The notes under the pieces: generated by a model
What the model was told of the DNA's origin: nothing
Database searches by the model: none
The model's input: the letters and a program-made list of their open reading frames with translations, nothing else
Origin: Erysipelothrix sp.
GTDB lineage: Bacteria; Bacillota_I; Bacilli_A; Erysipelotrichales; Erysipelotrichaceae
Length of the DNA: 46,622 bases
Assembly (NCBI GenBank): GCA_018335655.1
Contig: JAGXRX010000006.1
Coordinates: 1 to 46,622 of the forward strand
Direction: 5' to 3'
Program-made: the position numbers and the translations under genes
Shown here: positions 17,104-26,063 of the stretch, piece by piece
Layout: every line of letters begins with the position of its first letter
Position numbering within the stretch: the stretch's first letter is position 1

Positions 17104-18588
17104 TTACTCCTCTCCTTGTAATCGTCGTGCCAAACTCGCGGCTACTTCGGCTGCGTATTGATTTGATGGAAAAACGAGAACACCAGCTTCTTCTAATATT
17201 CTAACTTGTTGACTTTTTACTTGTGGATCTTTATCGGTACCAATCACCGAAGCGATCACAATCTTTTCTTGATTAGAATGAGATTTTGCATTATTTATAG
17301 CCATTACTAGTTCTGAAGCAGGATCTGGATGACTACCTAATCCCAAAACTACATCACAAAGAATCAAACCAACGTTTTCATCTCGAAAAGCTTGCTCAAC
17401 AAAGCGATTTCTATTTGATGGGTCAATCATTGGATGCAATGCACCTGATGTATATTCATCATCTCCTAAATCAATGATCTCTGATTCAACTCCTGTCAGA
17501 ATATATTTCGCTTCACTAGCAAGGGTTCCTCCTGTAAAGAGACCTTTTACTTTCTTTTGTGAACTTTGTAAGTTGAAGGAATTTAAGTAATCAAATGAAG
17601 TTCTCTCGTATAATACTTTTGCTTCATCTGGATTTAAGCCTTTAGATAAAGCATGGATTTTTGCTACTGCCTCTTCAATCGTACCAACTACAAAAATATT
17701 TTTAGAAACTTTTCTTGATGTTGACCCAAGATATGCTAAAACCGCAGATTTACCACTTTCCTTAACAGCATCAATTACTTTCTCAGCGACACTTGGTGAT
17801 GGCGGTTTAGATACGATAGCGATGATTTCAGTTTTAACATCGTTTTTGAGCATGCTTAATGCCGATAATGTCGTTCTACCAGCGACTTCTTTTGATAAAT
17901 CTCGACCTCCGGTTCCTATTGCATGAGATATTCCACACCCAATTGAATCAAGTTGTATAGTTAACTCTTGTGTGCCTGTTCCAGAAGCCCCAATAATCCC
18001 AATGTTTCCGTTCATGACATTGTTAGCAAAACATAATGGTGTACCATTAATAATTGCAGTTCCACAATCGGGACCCATTACAATAAGGTTCTTTTCTAAA
18101 GCATAATCCTTAATTTTTACCTCATCTTCAATAGAAACATTATCACTAAAAAGCATAACGTTAAGGCCATGATTTAAAGCATTGTAAGCTTGAACTATGG
18201 CATAAGTTCCAGGAACAGAGATAACAGCAATATTACCATCAATTATTTCAAGACCTTGTTCTATAGTTTTTGGAAGACTATCAAATGAATTTATATTGTT
18301 TTCCTGTTTATTTGACCCCAAAATAATTCTCTTCTCAAATTCGTCCATTGCGTTTATAGCTGTTTCTAAATCATCTGCCTCGACAATCAGAATCAAATCA
18401 TCTGCTTCAGCTAATCTTACATCTTCATCCATAAGAGAATCTTGAACACGTGTTTTTTTATTAATCTCTGTTGCCATAAAAGAAAAAGCTTGTTTTACAT
18501 TAGTTAGCTCTCCGATTTCTGAAGAAACTTTCATTAGTTTCAATGAATCTTGATAAAAACCTTTCTTGATCTTACTTAGAATTGCCAA
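17104..18588 (-). CDS. fdrA: FdrA-like protein (AllF), acyl-CoA synthetase/succinyl-CoA ligase fold
   Basis: 494 aa protein built like ATP-citrate/succinyl-CoA ligase subunits. An N-terminal small domain is followed by a CoA-binding-type Rossmann domain with VMGPDCGTAII and GIIGASGTGTQELTIQ near 180-215, and a C-terminal ligase-CoA domain. It is somewhat shorter than the E. coli FdrA (about 555 aa). It is the presumed catalytic partner of the DUF1116 and DUF2877 proteins in oxamate transcarbamylase. Start chosen at TTG 18588: GGAGG lies 6 bases upstream and no in-frame ATG is better placed. A 179-base gap separates it from the DUF2877 gene upstream, so it may have a separate promoter. Confidence 0.87.
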   Translation of the reverse strand: MAILSKIKKGFYQDSLKLMKVSSEIGELTNVKQAFSFMATEINKKTRVQDSLMDEDVRLAEADDLILIVEADDLETAINAMDEFEKRIILGSNKQENNINSFDSLPKTIEQGLEIIDGNIAVISVPGTYAIVQAYNALNHGLNVMLFSDNVSIEDEVKIKDYALEKNLIVMGPDCGTAIINGTPLCFANNVMNGNIGIIGASGTGTQELTIQLDSIGCGISHAIGTGGRDLSKEVAGRTTLSALSMLKNDVKTEIIAIVSKPPSPSVAEKVIDAVKESGKSAVLAYLGSTSRKVSKNIFVVGTIEEAVAKIHALSKGLNPDEAKVLYERTSFDYLNSFNLQSSQKKVKGLFTGGTLASEAKYILTGVESEIIDLGDDEYTSGALHPMIDPSNRNRFVEQAFRDENVGLILCDVVLGLGSHPDPASELVMAINNAKSHSNQEKIVIASVIGTDKDPQVKSQQVRILEEAGVLVFPSNQYAAEVAASLARRLQGEE

Positions 18589-18767
18589 AACATACCTCCA
18601 TTTCTAGATCTGTGAATCTATTTCAAGTTATTTTTACCTTATCATATTAAAAAAAGACTAACAATGTAATCAAGTAATAATAAGAATAGCTGTTTGTTGT
18701 AACATAAAACAGAAATCATTTTAAACGAGAATTAAAAAAGGAAAAATACTTGATGGAATATTATAGA
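18589..18767. other. Intergenic region between the allH- and fdrA-like genes
   Basis: Non-coding AT-rich stretch. On the minus strand a weak promoter-like pair TTGTTA and TAAGGT with 17 bases between lies about 70 bases from the fdrA start. No strong hairpin is visible. It could hold a PucR operator, but I could not define one. Confidence 0.3.
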
Positions 18768-19583
18768 TTAGATTAAATCAAAGAAATGCTCAAAAGCATA
18801 AATAATTCCGAAGGATTCATCGTATCCAGAACTTCCTCCAATAGCAAGTTTATTCGATAAGTAATATTCCAGTTGATCAGCATCATTTTGAATAATTGAC
18901 TTGATTATTCCCTCACTATTACTTCCCCATTGACGTTCTAATGCATAATCTATATAGTGTCGACTTATTGTTCCAGTTTGATTCTTAAGGTATGAAACTC
19001 TATTTTTAAACCGAGTAAAGATGTCTAGTTTTTGACTAGAAAGTATTTCCAAGAAGTGGAAACCATGAATTATTCCAACAATAAAATCATCTCCCGAAGG
19101 AGTTAACCCTTCACCTAATCCTATCAAGTGTTCAACTTCAATTTCATTCAAAGTTTTTGAGTAGAACTCATCTAACCATTTTGATTTATGACTCAATTTA
19201 GATTTCATAAAAAGCAAAATATCATTGATATTTTGCTTTTCTGATGAGACTGAAAGTCTCATTATTTCATCATTACTAATTCTGCTCCATATTTTAGCTT
19301 TTGCTAAACCTCCGATAAAAGGTGTTCCATTAAGAAATACTACATCAGGTGAAAACAGAACTCTTTGATTTACATATAGTTTTTCTGTTAAGTCTTTTCC
19401 ATCAACAACTAAAGCACAATTTGCAGTAAAATTATCAATTTCATCTATAGTAATAGTCAAGATTCTTCCACTGCTATTAATTCTAATATTTGCAGCTCGT
19501 TGAAATACACTATGTACAATTCCAACTGCCCCACGATTACACTCATTTCCAAAATCTTGACCAATAGTTTTTGCGATTATCAT
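18768..19583 (-). CDS. allH: DUF2877 protein, AllH-like oxamate transcarbamylase component
   Basis: 271 aa protein of the YlbF (E. coli)/DUF2877 family. The signature LIGLGEGLTPSGDDFIVGII is at about 150-170. Upstream is VDGKDLTEKLYVNQRVLF, and the C-terminus contains GGSSGYDE. It is the third member of the FdrA-YlbE-YlbF set. AAAGGT precedes the ATG by 7 bases. It follows the PucR gene by 60 bases on the same strand and is separated from fdrA by 179 bases. Confidence 0.83.
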   Translation of the reverse strand: MIIAKTIGQDFGNECNRGAVGIVHSVFQRAANIRINSSGRILTITIDEIDNFTANCALVVDGKDLTEKLYVNQRVLFSPDVVFLNGTPFIGGLAKAKIWSRISNDEIMRLSVSSEKQNINDILLFMKSKLSHKSKWLDEFYSKTLNEIEVEHLIGLGEGLTPSGDDFIVGIIHGFHFLEILSSQKLDIFTRFKNRVSYLKNQTGTISRHYIDYALERQWGSNSEGIIKSIIQNDADQLEYYLSNKLAIGGSSGYDESFGIIYAFEHFFDLI

Positions 19584-19643
19584 ATGATTACCTTTATTTC
19601 AGTTGTTTGATGAACCTTGAATCACTAATATTACTCAATCAAA

Positions 19644-21293
19644 CTAAACTGATTTTTGGATTTTTCGAATTTGCATTGCAAGCTGCAAACTCAAACAATC
19701 ACTACTTGAGTTCATGTCAATTTTTGCGAGTTCCTCAATCTTCTTTACTCTGTATCGGATGGTATTGTAGTGGATAAACATATTTTGAGCAGCTTCTTTC
19801 AGATTAAAGTTACACTTTAAAATCATTTCTAATGTTTCCATTAAATTTGATTTACTCTCTTCATCACATTTAATGATATCTCCTAATAATTCACCACTAA
19901 ATTTTCTGAGTTCAGGGTTATGTTTCTCACTAATTAGAATCCTGAATGAGCCTAAATCATCATAATGAGTTATTGAACTTTTTCCATTAATTTGTCTGCC
20001 AATCTCAAGTGCTTTTACTGCATGTTCATATCCCTCACTTAACTCCATAATATCTTCAATTAGTCGTCCGACACCTGCATTGATAACAATCTTCTTATCA
20101 AATGAAATTGCTTGTTGAATTCTTTTGAACAATTTTGAAGGTATGTTTGGTCCAATTGTATCGAATCTTTGCTTAACAAGAATAAGAATTTTTGAACCTA
20201 TATCTACAATAATCGTGTCTAAATTGTAATGATTTGCACTATTGGATACTTCAGTCCAAAGTTTCTTTAATATATTCGCAGGTGAACTAATCGAATAATC
20301 AAGTTCATAAAACTTAAAAAAATCTTCAATTTCTATTACGATAGGTAAGAATTTTGAAGTCAAATCCCACCCATATGCTTCACCTTTTGTAACTACGTCA
20401 ATACGTGATTGGATCTTTTTTTGAATTATTTCTTCAATAAGAAAACTTCGAAATCTTCGTTCAACTTCCATGACAGCAGTATGTTTAACTATTTCCAAAG
20501 CTACGATTGTAACAGCTTGCTCCACAATGTTTATATCAAATTGATCATGACTAGTTAACCATAATATTAGCGAACCATATCTTTCACCCGCAATAATCAC
20601 TGGATGAACCAGTATCTTTATAGCAATATCTCTATACTCAAAATCAATTACTCCTGTTTGATTGCATATAATCTTGCTAAATTGCTTTGCATCAATACAT
20701 AATTCATTTATTATTTGATTAAAGGATGTTTCCGAATTACTAATACTTAAAGCTAGTTTTCTTAACTTGTTCGTATGAATAGACACTGGATTATCTTGAA
20801 GGGTTGATAGCATTTTTGCAATATCATTTAAATCACCACCTCTTAAAACTAGATCAGTGAATTTTTTATGTACTTCCTCATTTTTTTGAAGAATTGTAGC
20901 TTGTCTATTAAGTATTTCACTAAGTATTGGATTGAGTATATTATTGAATGAAGCCGTGATTGGTAGTTGAATCAAAGGGAAATTCATTTCATTAGCCTGT
21001 TTAATCATATTTGGCGGGACAATGTTGTCATAAAAAACCGGTTTAATTGCTAAGGCTGAAACACCTTTATTAACTAGATTTGGGATAAGGTTATTTTGCG
21101 CTTTAATACTATCTTTTATTGGATAAGTTGTTGTAACAAGGAGTTCTCCTTTATTTACAAATCTATCAATTTCTGGAACTTCCATAATGTTTACAGATGT
21201 TATTAAATTCTGTAACCCTTTTTCTCCCGCAATTAAAACGGCATCACTTAATGCTGGTAAACAAAGTGCTTCCATGACTGTTAAATTTATCAT
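19644..21293 (-). CDS. PucR family transcriptional regulator
   Basis: 549 aa one-component regulator. The N-terminal PucR/PurC-like sensory domain (about 8-125, ALSDAVLIAGEKGLQNLI onwards) is followed by a long central region. A C-terminal helix-turn-helix of the PucR (HTH_30) type comes last: NLKEAAQNMFIHYNTIRYRV near 510-530. Family members sense purine-catabolism intermediates and activate allantoin/urate genes. As the first gene before allH-fdrA-allG it is the likely activator of this block. No ribosome-binding site precedes the ATG; a promoter-like pair ends only 4 bases before it (see findings). A weak AAAGGAG lies 33 bases upstream. Confidence 0.88.
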   Translation of the reverse strand: MINLTVMEALCLPALSDAVLIAGEKGLQNLITSVNIMEVPEIDRFVNKGELLVTTTYPIKDSIKAQNNLIPNLVNKGVSALAIKPVFYDNIVPPNMIKQANEMNFPLIQLPITASFNNILNPILSEILNRQATILQKNEEVHKKFTDLVLRGGDLNDIAKMLSTLQDNPVSIHTNKLRKLALSISNSETSFNQIINELCIDAKQFSKIICNQTGVIDFEYRDIAIKILVHPVIIAGERYGSLILWLTSHDQFDINIVEQAVTIVALEIVKHTAVMEVERRFRSFLIEEIIQKKIQSRIDVVTKGEAYGWDLTSKFLPIVIEIEDFFKFYELDYSISSPANILKKLWTEVSNSANHYNLDTIIVDIGSKILILVKQRFDTIGPNIPSKLFKRIQQAISFDKKIVINAGVGRLIEDIMELSEGYEHAVKALEIGRQINGKSSITHYDDLGSFRILISEKHNPELRKFSGELLGDIIKCDEESKSNLMETLEMILKCNFNLKEAAQNMFIHYNTIRYRVKKIEELAKIDMNSSSDCLSLQLAMQIRKIQKSV

Positions 21294-21591
21294 AAATAGT
21301 ATATCAATTGTTATTCAATCGACAACTCCTTTCATAAGAATTATTTAATACGTTACATAATTTGATTCTGCTTTTATATCATAATCAATTAATCATCGAT
21401 TATATTAAAGGTTATTATGTAAATACTAACATAAATCATACTATTTTGAAGTCATCATTTAAGAAAATTTGACATTCTCATTAACAAATGAGTTACTAAA
21501 CACTACTTTTTAAACACTAGAAATTTTCGATTAGAAATGATTAGTAAAACGTGGAAAAACCTAAGTAAGCATAATAAAACGTTAAATACAT
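21294..21591. other. 298-base gap between serine dehydratase and pucR
   Basis: Very AT-rich with no coding frame. On the minus strand it holds the candidate pucR promoter (21298-21325) and scattered TATAAT-like hexamers. No clear terminator for the serine dehydratase operon is visible here, so readthrough into pucR is possible. Confidence 0.5.
21298..21325 (-). promoter_or_regulatory. Candidate pucR promoter abutting the start codon
   Basis: The minus strand has TTGTCG (21320-21325), 16 bases and TATACT (21298-21303). The ATG begins 4 bases after the -10, so transcription would start at or next to the start codon, giving a leaderless message. Alternatively the promoter is further upstream. 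Confidence 0.35.
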
Positions 21592-22806
21592 CTAATTTTT
21601 GCTTTTATCGACATTTACAATTGTTGCTAAACCACCAAGTGATGTTTCCTTAAGTTCAACAACTAGTTTTTGACCTGTATAATTCATCGTTGATACAACC
21701 TCATCAAATCCAACCACATTGTCTTTAAAGTCTGAAAGTGTTGCGGACATAAACACTGCATCAAATGCTCTTAAGACAGCAGCAGCATTTCGCTCAATGC
21801 AAGGAATCATGACATAACCTGCGATTGGATCACAAGTTAGTCCTAAATGATGCTCCATCGCTATTTCTGCAGCATTTTCAATAACTTTCATTGAATGTCC
21901 ATCTAAGAATGCTTTTGCGGCAGCAGCCATTGAACATGCACTTCCTACTTCAGCTTGACATCCTCCAATTGCTCCAGAAATGGTGGCATTTGTTTTGATT
22001 AGATTTCCAAAAATACCAGCAACAGCTAAAGCATCCACAAGGCGATGCTTTTCAAATCCTAAATCATAATAAGCATAATAAAGCAGTGATGGTAGAATTC
22101 CACATGCTCCCATAGTTGGTGCAGTCACTACCACTTGATTTGAGGCGTTTTGCTCACTTACAGCATATGAATAGGCCATGAGTCTTAATCGCTTCCCTTT
22201 GTCCTCTGAAGGGCTGTGAGATGCTTTAAAGAACAAGTCTTTAGCAACTCTCTTTAGTTTTAGAGTACCTGGAAGTAAACCTTCAGTTTTTAAACCTTCA
22301 CGTACGGCTTGAAACATAACAATAAGCATATCTTCTAAATAAGGTTTGATTTCAGGTTCATAATGATATACATACTGTGGTAATGTTAATTTGTTTTCTT
22401 TACAAAACTGATATACTTCGCAAAGTGATTTTTGTGGGTAAACTTCCTTTTGAAAGTCATAATCTGTTCCAAGAATCTTAATTGATCCACCACCTAATGA
22501 GTAGACAACCCATGATAAAACACATTGATCATTTTTAAAGGCTTTAAGGATTAATCCAGTTGGAAAATCATAATCCCAATCCATTTTAAAGATTACTTGA
22601 GTGGGTACTGGAGATAATGTTTTCTCAATAATGTAATCTGTTTGATGTCCTTTACCTGTTAATGATAATGAACCATAAAGTTCTACTTCATATCGTGTTA
22701 CATCACTTACATGTTCTTTAAAAAGCTCACATGCACGCATTGGGGCTAATGTATGTGAACTAGAAGGTCCAGGACCTGCTTTATAGAGTTCTTTTAATGA
22801 TTCCAT
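21592..22806 (-). CDS. sdaA: L-serine dehydratase, iron-sulfur dependent, single chain
   Basis: Converts L-serine to pyruvate and ammonia using a [4Fe-4S] cluster. It is 404 aa, with the beta-type domain (GPGPSSSHTLAP at 11-22) fused to the alpha-type catalytic domain. Cluster-associated cysteines are in MGACGILPSLL, GGCQAEVGSACSMAAAAKA and the C-terminal TCDPIAGYVMIPC. Its ATG directly abuts the holA stop (TAA-ATG), so it is probably the last gene of the alaS-to-holA operon. A metabolic gene coupled to holA is unusual. Confidence 0.93.
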   Translation of the reverse strand: MESLKELYKAGPGPSSSHTLAPMRACELFKEHVSDVTRYEVELYGSLSLTGKGHQTDYIIEKTLSPVPTQVIFKMDWDYDFPTGLILKAFKNDQCVLSWVVYSLGGGSIKILGTDYDFQKEVYPQKSLCEVYQFCKENKLTLPQYVYHYEPEIKPYLEDMLIVMFQAVREGLKTEGLLPGTLKLKRVAKDLFFKASHSPSEDKGKRLRLMAYSYAVSEQNASNQVVVTAPTMGACGILPSLLYYAYYDLGFEKHRLVDALAVAGIFGNLIKTNATISGAIGGCQAEVGSACSMAAAAKAFLDGHSMKVIENAAEIAMEHHLGLTCDPIAGYVMIPCIERNAAAVLRAFDAVFMSATLSDFKDNVVGFDEVVSTMNYTGQKLVVELKETSLGGLATIVNVDKSKN

Positions 22807-23739
22807 TTATCTCACGCTTTCGAGCAAAAATCGCTCGAATCCTATTTTTTTGTCTTGTTTACCTTGTTTGATATTGACGTCGAGTTGAGACAACATCATT
22901 AATAATTGTCTTACACTTTGATGTGATGTGAAACGTGTGTATTCTAAGGCTTTATCAAATGAATATGGGTTTTCATTAAGCACTTGATTCATGGATGAAA
23001 CTGACATTCCATGGGCTTTTAGTTCGAATATTTGAAGCATGAGGCGAAGTTGCCATGCTAGTATTGGAATAATGGCTACTGGATCAACTTTTAAAAGCAT
23101 TAAGTCTTGGTAAAGACCAAAGGATTGATTAAGATCCTTTTTCATAATAGCTTTACTAAGTTCAAAAACACTATCACTCATTTGAGGACGAATGAGTGCT
23201 TTTAAGGCATTCATCGTTATTTCATTAGGATAAAGTGATAATTTATTAATTTCAGATTCAATTTGATGACGATCATTGGATAAAACTGTATTTAAATATT
23301 CTATATGGGTTGGGTTGAGTTTGACTTTGTATTGTTTGAGAAGTGAGAGAATTAAATCACTTTTTACTCGAGGTGTAAGTGCTTCTATATCTATACGTCT
23401 TTTTTCTTGACTAATTTCAGAAATAATAGGATCTTGAGTAGAAAAACGCTTTCCTTCAACACCGACAAAGCACAGGATTGCATCATCCATATAATGCAAA
23501 GCTTCCGCAACATCTTTGTTTCGCTTATGATTTGCATTGAAGTATATAAGAATGACACGTGGCATATCAAACATACTTAAACTGATGCATTGATGAATAA
23601 GGTCATCCACATCCACATCGTTTTCATTTAAATCATAAAAAAACCAATCCACATGGGTAGGATCAATGGTTTTAGTAACTTCTTTTTTAATGACATCATG
23701 AATGTCAGATTTTGAGTGTGCGACTACTAAAGTTTTCAT
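22807..23739 (-). CDS. holA: DNA polymerase III subunit delta
   Basis: Clamp-loader delta subunit, 310 aa, which opens the beta sliding clamp. The sequence is divergent, as is normal for the family: MPRVILIYFNANHKR in the N-terminal AAA-like domain, LSNDRHQIESEINKLSLYP in the middle and LMLLKVDPVAIIPILAWQLR in the C-terminal collar domain. The order comEA-comEC-holA is standard in Bacillota and supports the call. One base separates it from the comEC stop. Confidence 0.93.
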   Translation of the reverse strand: MKTLVVAHSKSDIHDVIKKEVTKTIDPTHVDWFFYDLNENDVDVDDLIHQCISLSMFDMPRVILIYFNANHKRNKDVAEALHYMDDAILCFVGVEGKRFSTQDPIISEISQEKRRIDIEALTPRVKSDLILSLLKQYKVKLNPTHIEYLNTVLSNDRHQIESEINKLSLYPNEITMNALKALIRPQMSDSVFELSKAIMKKDLNQSFGLYQDLMLLKVDPVAIIPILAWQLRLMLQIFELKAHGMSVSSMNQVLNENPYSFDKALEYTRFTSHQSVRQLLMMLSQLDVNIKQGKQDKKIGFERFLLESVR

Positions 23740-23740
23740 A

Positions 23741-25573
23741 CTACCTCATTATAGCAAATCCACCTGCACTTGATAAGACTACTTTAAACCATGGAAGAAT
23801 ATAAATACTGATATCACCATGCTTTTCCAGTTCAGCGATGGTCGATTGATGTTTTTGTAACGTTCTAAGTGTTTCACTATGTGGATGACCATAGATTGAT
23901 TGTTGTGCTGAAATAATACTTAATGTAGGTTGTACATGAGCAATGAAATCAGGATGAGTGCTTGTTTTTGAACCATGATGCCCTACTAAAAGTACATCAG
24001 TACGTAAATCATGATACATATCTATAAGCTTTTTTTCTTGAAGTTGGTAGGCATCGCCGGTAATGAGAAGCGAGAAATTATGGAGTTGTAGAAAATAGAT
24101 TGCACTATCTTCATTAGAATTTTCATAACTTTCTTGTAGTAAAGATTGAATGATAAAAGATTGTGACTCCCATGAAGCTTTATGTGGCCATATTGAGGAA
24201 ATGAAACCATCTTCAATAAGATGCAGAACACTTCCTGAGTGATCCTCATCATCATGGGTGATGAGTAAAGCGTCAAGTTTATGGATTCGATGTGCATTAA
24301 GTGTGTGCTTTAAATAAGAATAATGACTACTTTTTCCAGTGTCGATGAGTATGGACTTGTTTGCGTGTTTTATAAGTGTTGCATGTCCTTGTCCAATGTT
24401 AACAAAGTGAATCTGAGATATCCATTGAGTTGGTTGAATGATTAAAACTAGAATGAGACCTAAAGATAAATTCTTATGCATTTTGTTTGAAGGATTTATA
24501 GAAAGAAGAAAGAGAATCGCAAACAAAGTTCCACTTGATAGTCCGCCAACAATTTTAAGTGTTCGATCTATATAGATTAATAATTCATTAAGATACGAAA
24601 TAATGAAAGAAACATTAAAGAAGCGATTCAATAAATGAAGTGTCCAAATGATTTGCCCCAACAGACCATACATGATAAGAAAAAGCGGTGAGAATGATGC
24701 GAAAATCCATTGTTGAAGTGAATAAAGTACAATCCATTTTTTGATGTTATCTAATCGAATAGCTCGAATCATTAAAAATATCCAAGGAAAGAGAAATGCA
24801 AGTGATGTGACACTAAAAGGAAACATAATAAGCACCACAATTAATGCAATATAACTTGATACTTGATAAGGAATCTTTAATAAACGCAAGCTTGATTGAA
24901 CAAGTAGTCGTACTGTTCTTATGTCCCAAATAATGAGGGAAAAGAAAACAATGAGCACATGAATAATGAGATGAACTTGATTTTGCTTAAATTTTAAGTG
25001 AAGTAAAGAAGTGAGCATTGAGATAAAAGATGTAAGCCATAGTCCACTATGATGAATCATCCAAAATTGATCGTTCTCTTTATTTGGGAATATCCATTGA
25101 GATAAAGATTGCCTTATACCACTAATCCAAGAATGCTTAATAAACTCAGCATTTGATAAACTCACTGTACCTTTAATATTGTTGGAGTGTTGATATCGCT
25201 TTAATGGGTCAATAAATGATCTTTCATAATGATGACTTTCTTTAAAGTTCATCATGGCACATACTTTCGCATCATTAAAACCTGGTGCGAAATCAAATGA
25301 ACTAAAACGCTGATGGTTAATCTCAATTTCCATTCCTTTTGAATAAATCTTTACAATGTTTGCACATGTATATTGATTTGAAGGAATGGGTTGATTTTCA
25401 ATCAATGTTGTAAAGAAAAACAGAAGAATGAAAGATAAAATGATTAAAATTGACTTCCCTTTTTCAATCCATAACCAATAAAGGATGAGTAATAGAATCG
25501 CAATCCATGACACCTGATTCTTAATGGCTACATATAACATCATTGCAAAGATGTACTGTGGTTTTACAAACAT
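23741..25573 (-). CDS. comEC: ComEC/Rec2 family DNA uptake channel
   Basis: Multi-pass membrane protein for uptake of single-stranded DNA in transformation, 610 aa, shorter than the roughly 750 aa of Bacillus. The N-terminal hydrophobic helices and a small extracytoplasmic domain are followed by a polytopic Competence domain (about 165-370). A C-terminal metallo-beta-lactamase domain has NIGQGHATLI, DTGKSSHYSYL, the metal motif THDDEDHSG and VGHHGSKTSTHPDF. It overlaps comEA by 10 bases, so expression is coupled. Confidence 0.95.
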   Translation of the reverse strand: MFVKPQYIFAMMLYVAIKNQVSWIAILLLILYWLWIEKGKSILIILSFILLFFFTTLIENQPIPSNQYTCANIVKIYSKGMEIEINHQRFSSFDFAPGFNDAKVCAMMNFKESHHYERSFIDPLKRYQHSNNIKGTVSLSNAEFIKHSWISGIRQSLSQWIFPNKENDQFWMIHHSGLWLTSFISMLTSLLHLKFKQNQVHLIIHVLIVFFSLIIWDIRTVRLLVQSSLRLLKIPYQVSSYIALIVVLIMFPFSVTSLAFLFPWIFLMIRAIRLDNIKKWIVLYSLQQWIFASFSPLFLIMYGLLGQIIWTLHLLNRFFNVSFIISYLNELLIYIDRTLKIVGGLSSGTLFAILFLLSINPSNKMHKNLSLGLILVLIIQPTQWISQIHFVNIGQGHATLIKHANKSILIDTGKSSHYSYLKHTLNAHRIHKLDALLITHDDEDHSGSVLHLIEDGFISSIWPHKASWESQSFIIQSLLQESYENSNEDSAIYFLQLHNFSLLITGDAYQLQEKKLIDMYHDLRTDVLLVGHHGSKTSTHPDFIAHVQPTLSIISAQQSIYGHPHSETLRTLQKHQSTIAELEKHGDISIYILPWFKVVLSSAGGFAIMR

Positions 25574-26022
25574 AATTGGTGTTTGAATTTATCAAACGTC
25601 TTTTCCTTAATTCCTTTGATTTGCATGAGGTCTTCAAGTTTTCTGAAATATCCAAATGTTGTACGATAATCTAAAATACGTTTTGCGGTAACCTCCCCTA
25701 CACCATTAAGACTTACTAACTCTTCAAGTGTTGCGGTGTTAATCGAAATACATGGATGTTCTTTGATATGTGGAATGACAATTTTATCGTTGTGGCGAAA
25801 GATTTGTGATGGATGAATGGCATCATGATCTGCATTTTCGTTAAATTTTATTAAATGCTTGATTTCTTCATACGTTGAAAAATTAGGAACTTCAACCCAT
25901 TGTTCTTCGCTAACAGCACCACTTATAAAGATCTTCATTGTGGAAGATGGACTCAAAACATAAGGATTTTTTGGATGACATGCTATAAGCATGAACAATA
26001 AAAAAACAGGATAGATTTTCAT
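25564..26022 (-). CDS. comEA: ComEA family DNA receptor, lipoprotein-like
   Basis: 152 aa competence DNA-binding protein. A SLBB-like region (about 27-85) is followed by a helix-hairpin-helix DNA-binding domain at 92-150, with INTATLEELVSLNGVGEVTA and MQIKGIKEKTFDKFK. The N-terminus MKIYPVFLLFMLIAC ends in a lipobox-like LIAC with Cys15, suggesting lipid anchoring where most ComEA proteins use an uncleaved transmembrane helix. The ribosome-binding site is CAGGAGA. It is followed by comEC. Confidence 0.93.
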   Translation of the reverse strand: MKIYPVFLLFMLIACHPKNPYVLSPSSTMKIFISGAVSEEQWVEVPNFSTYEEIKHLIKFNENADHDAIHPSQIFRHNDKIVIPHIKEHPCISINTATLEELVSLNGVGEVTAKRILDYRTTFGYFRKLEDLMQIKGIKEKTFDKFKHQLCL

Positions 26023-26063
26023 GGTTTCTCCTGTTTTAATATATGATTTTAATTAATGATTTC

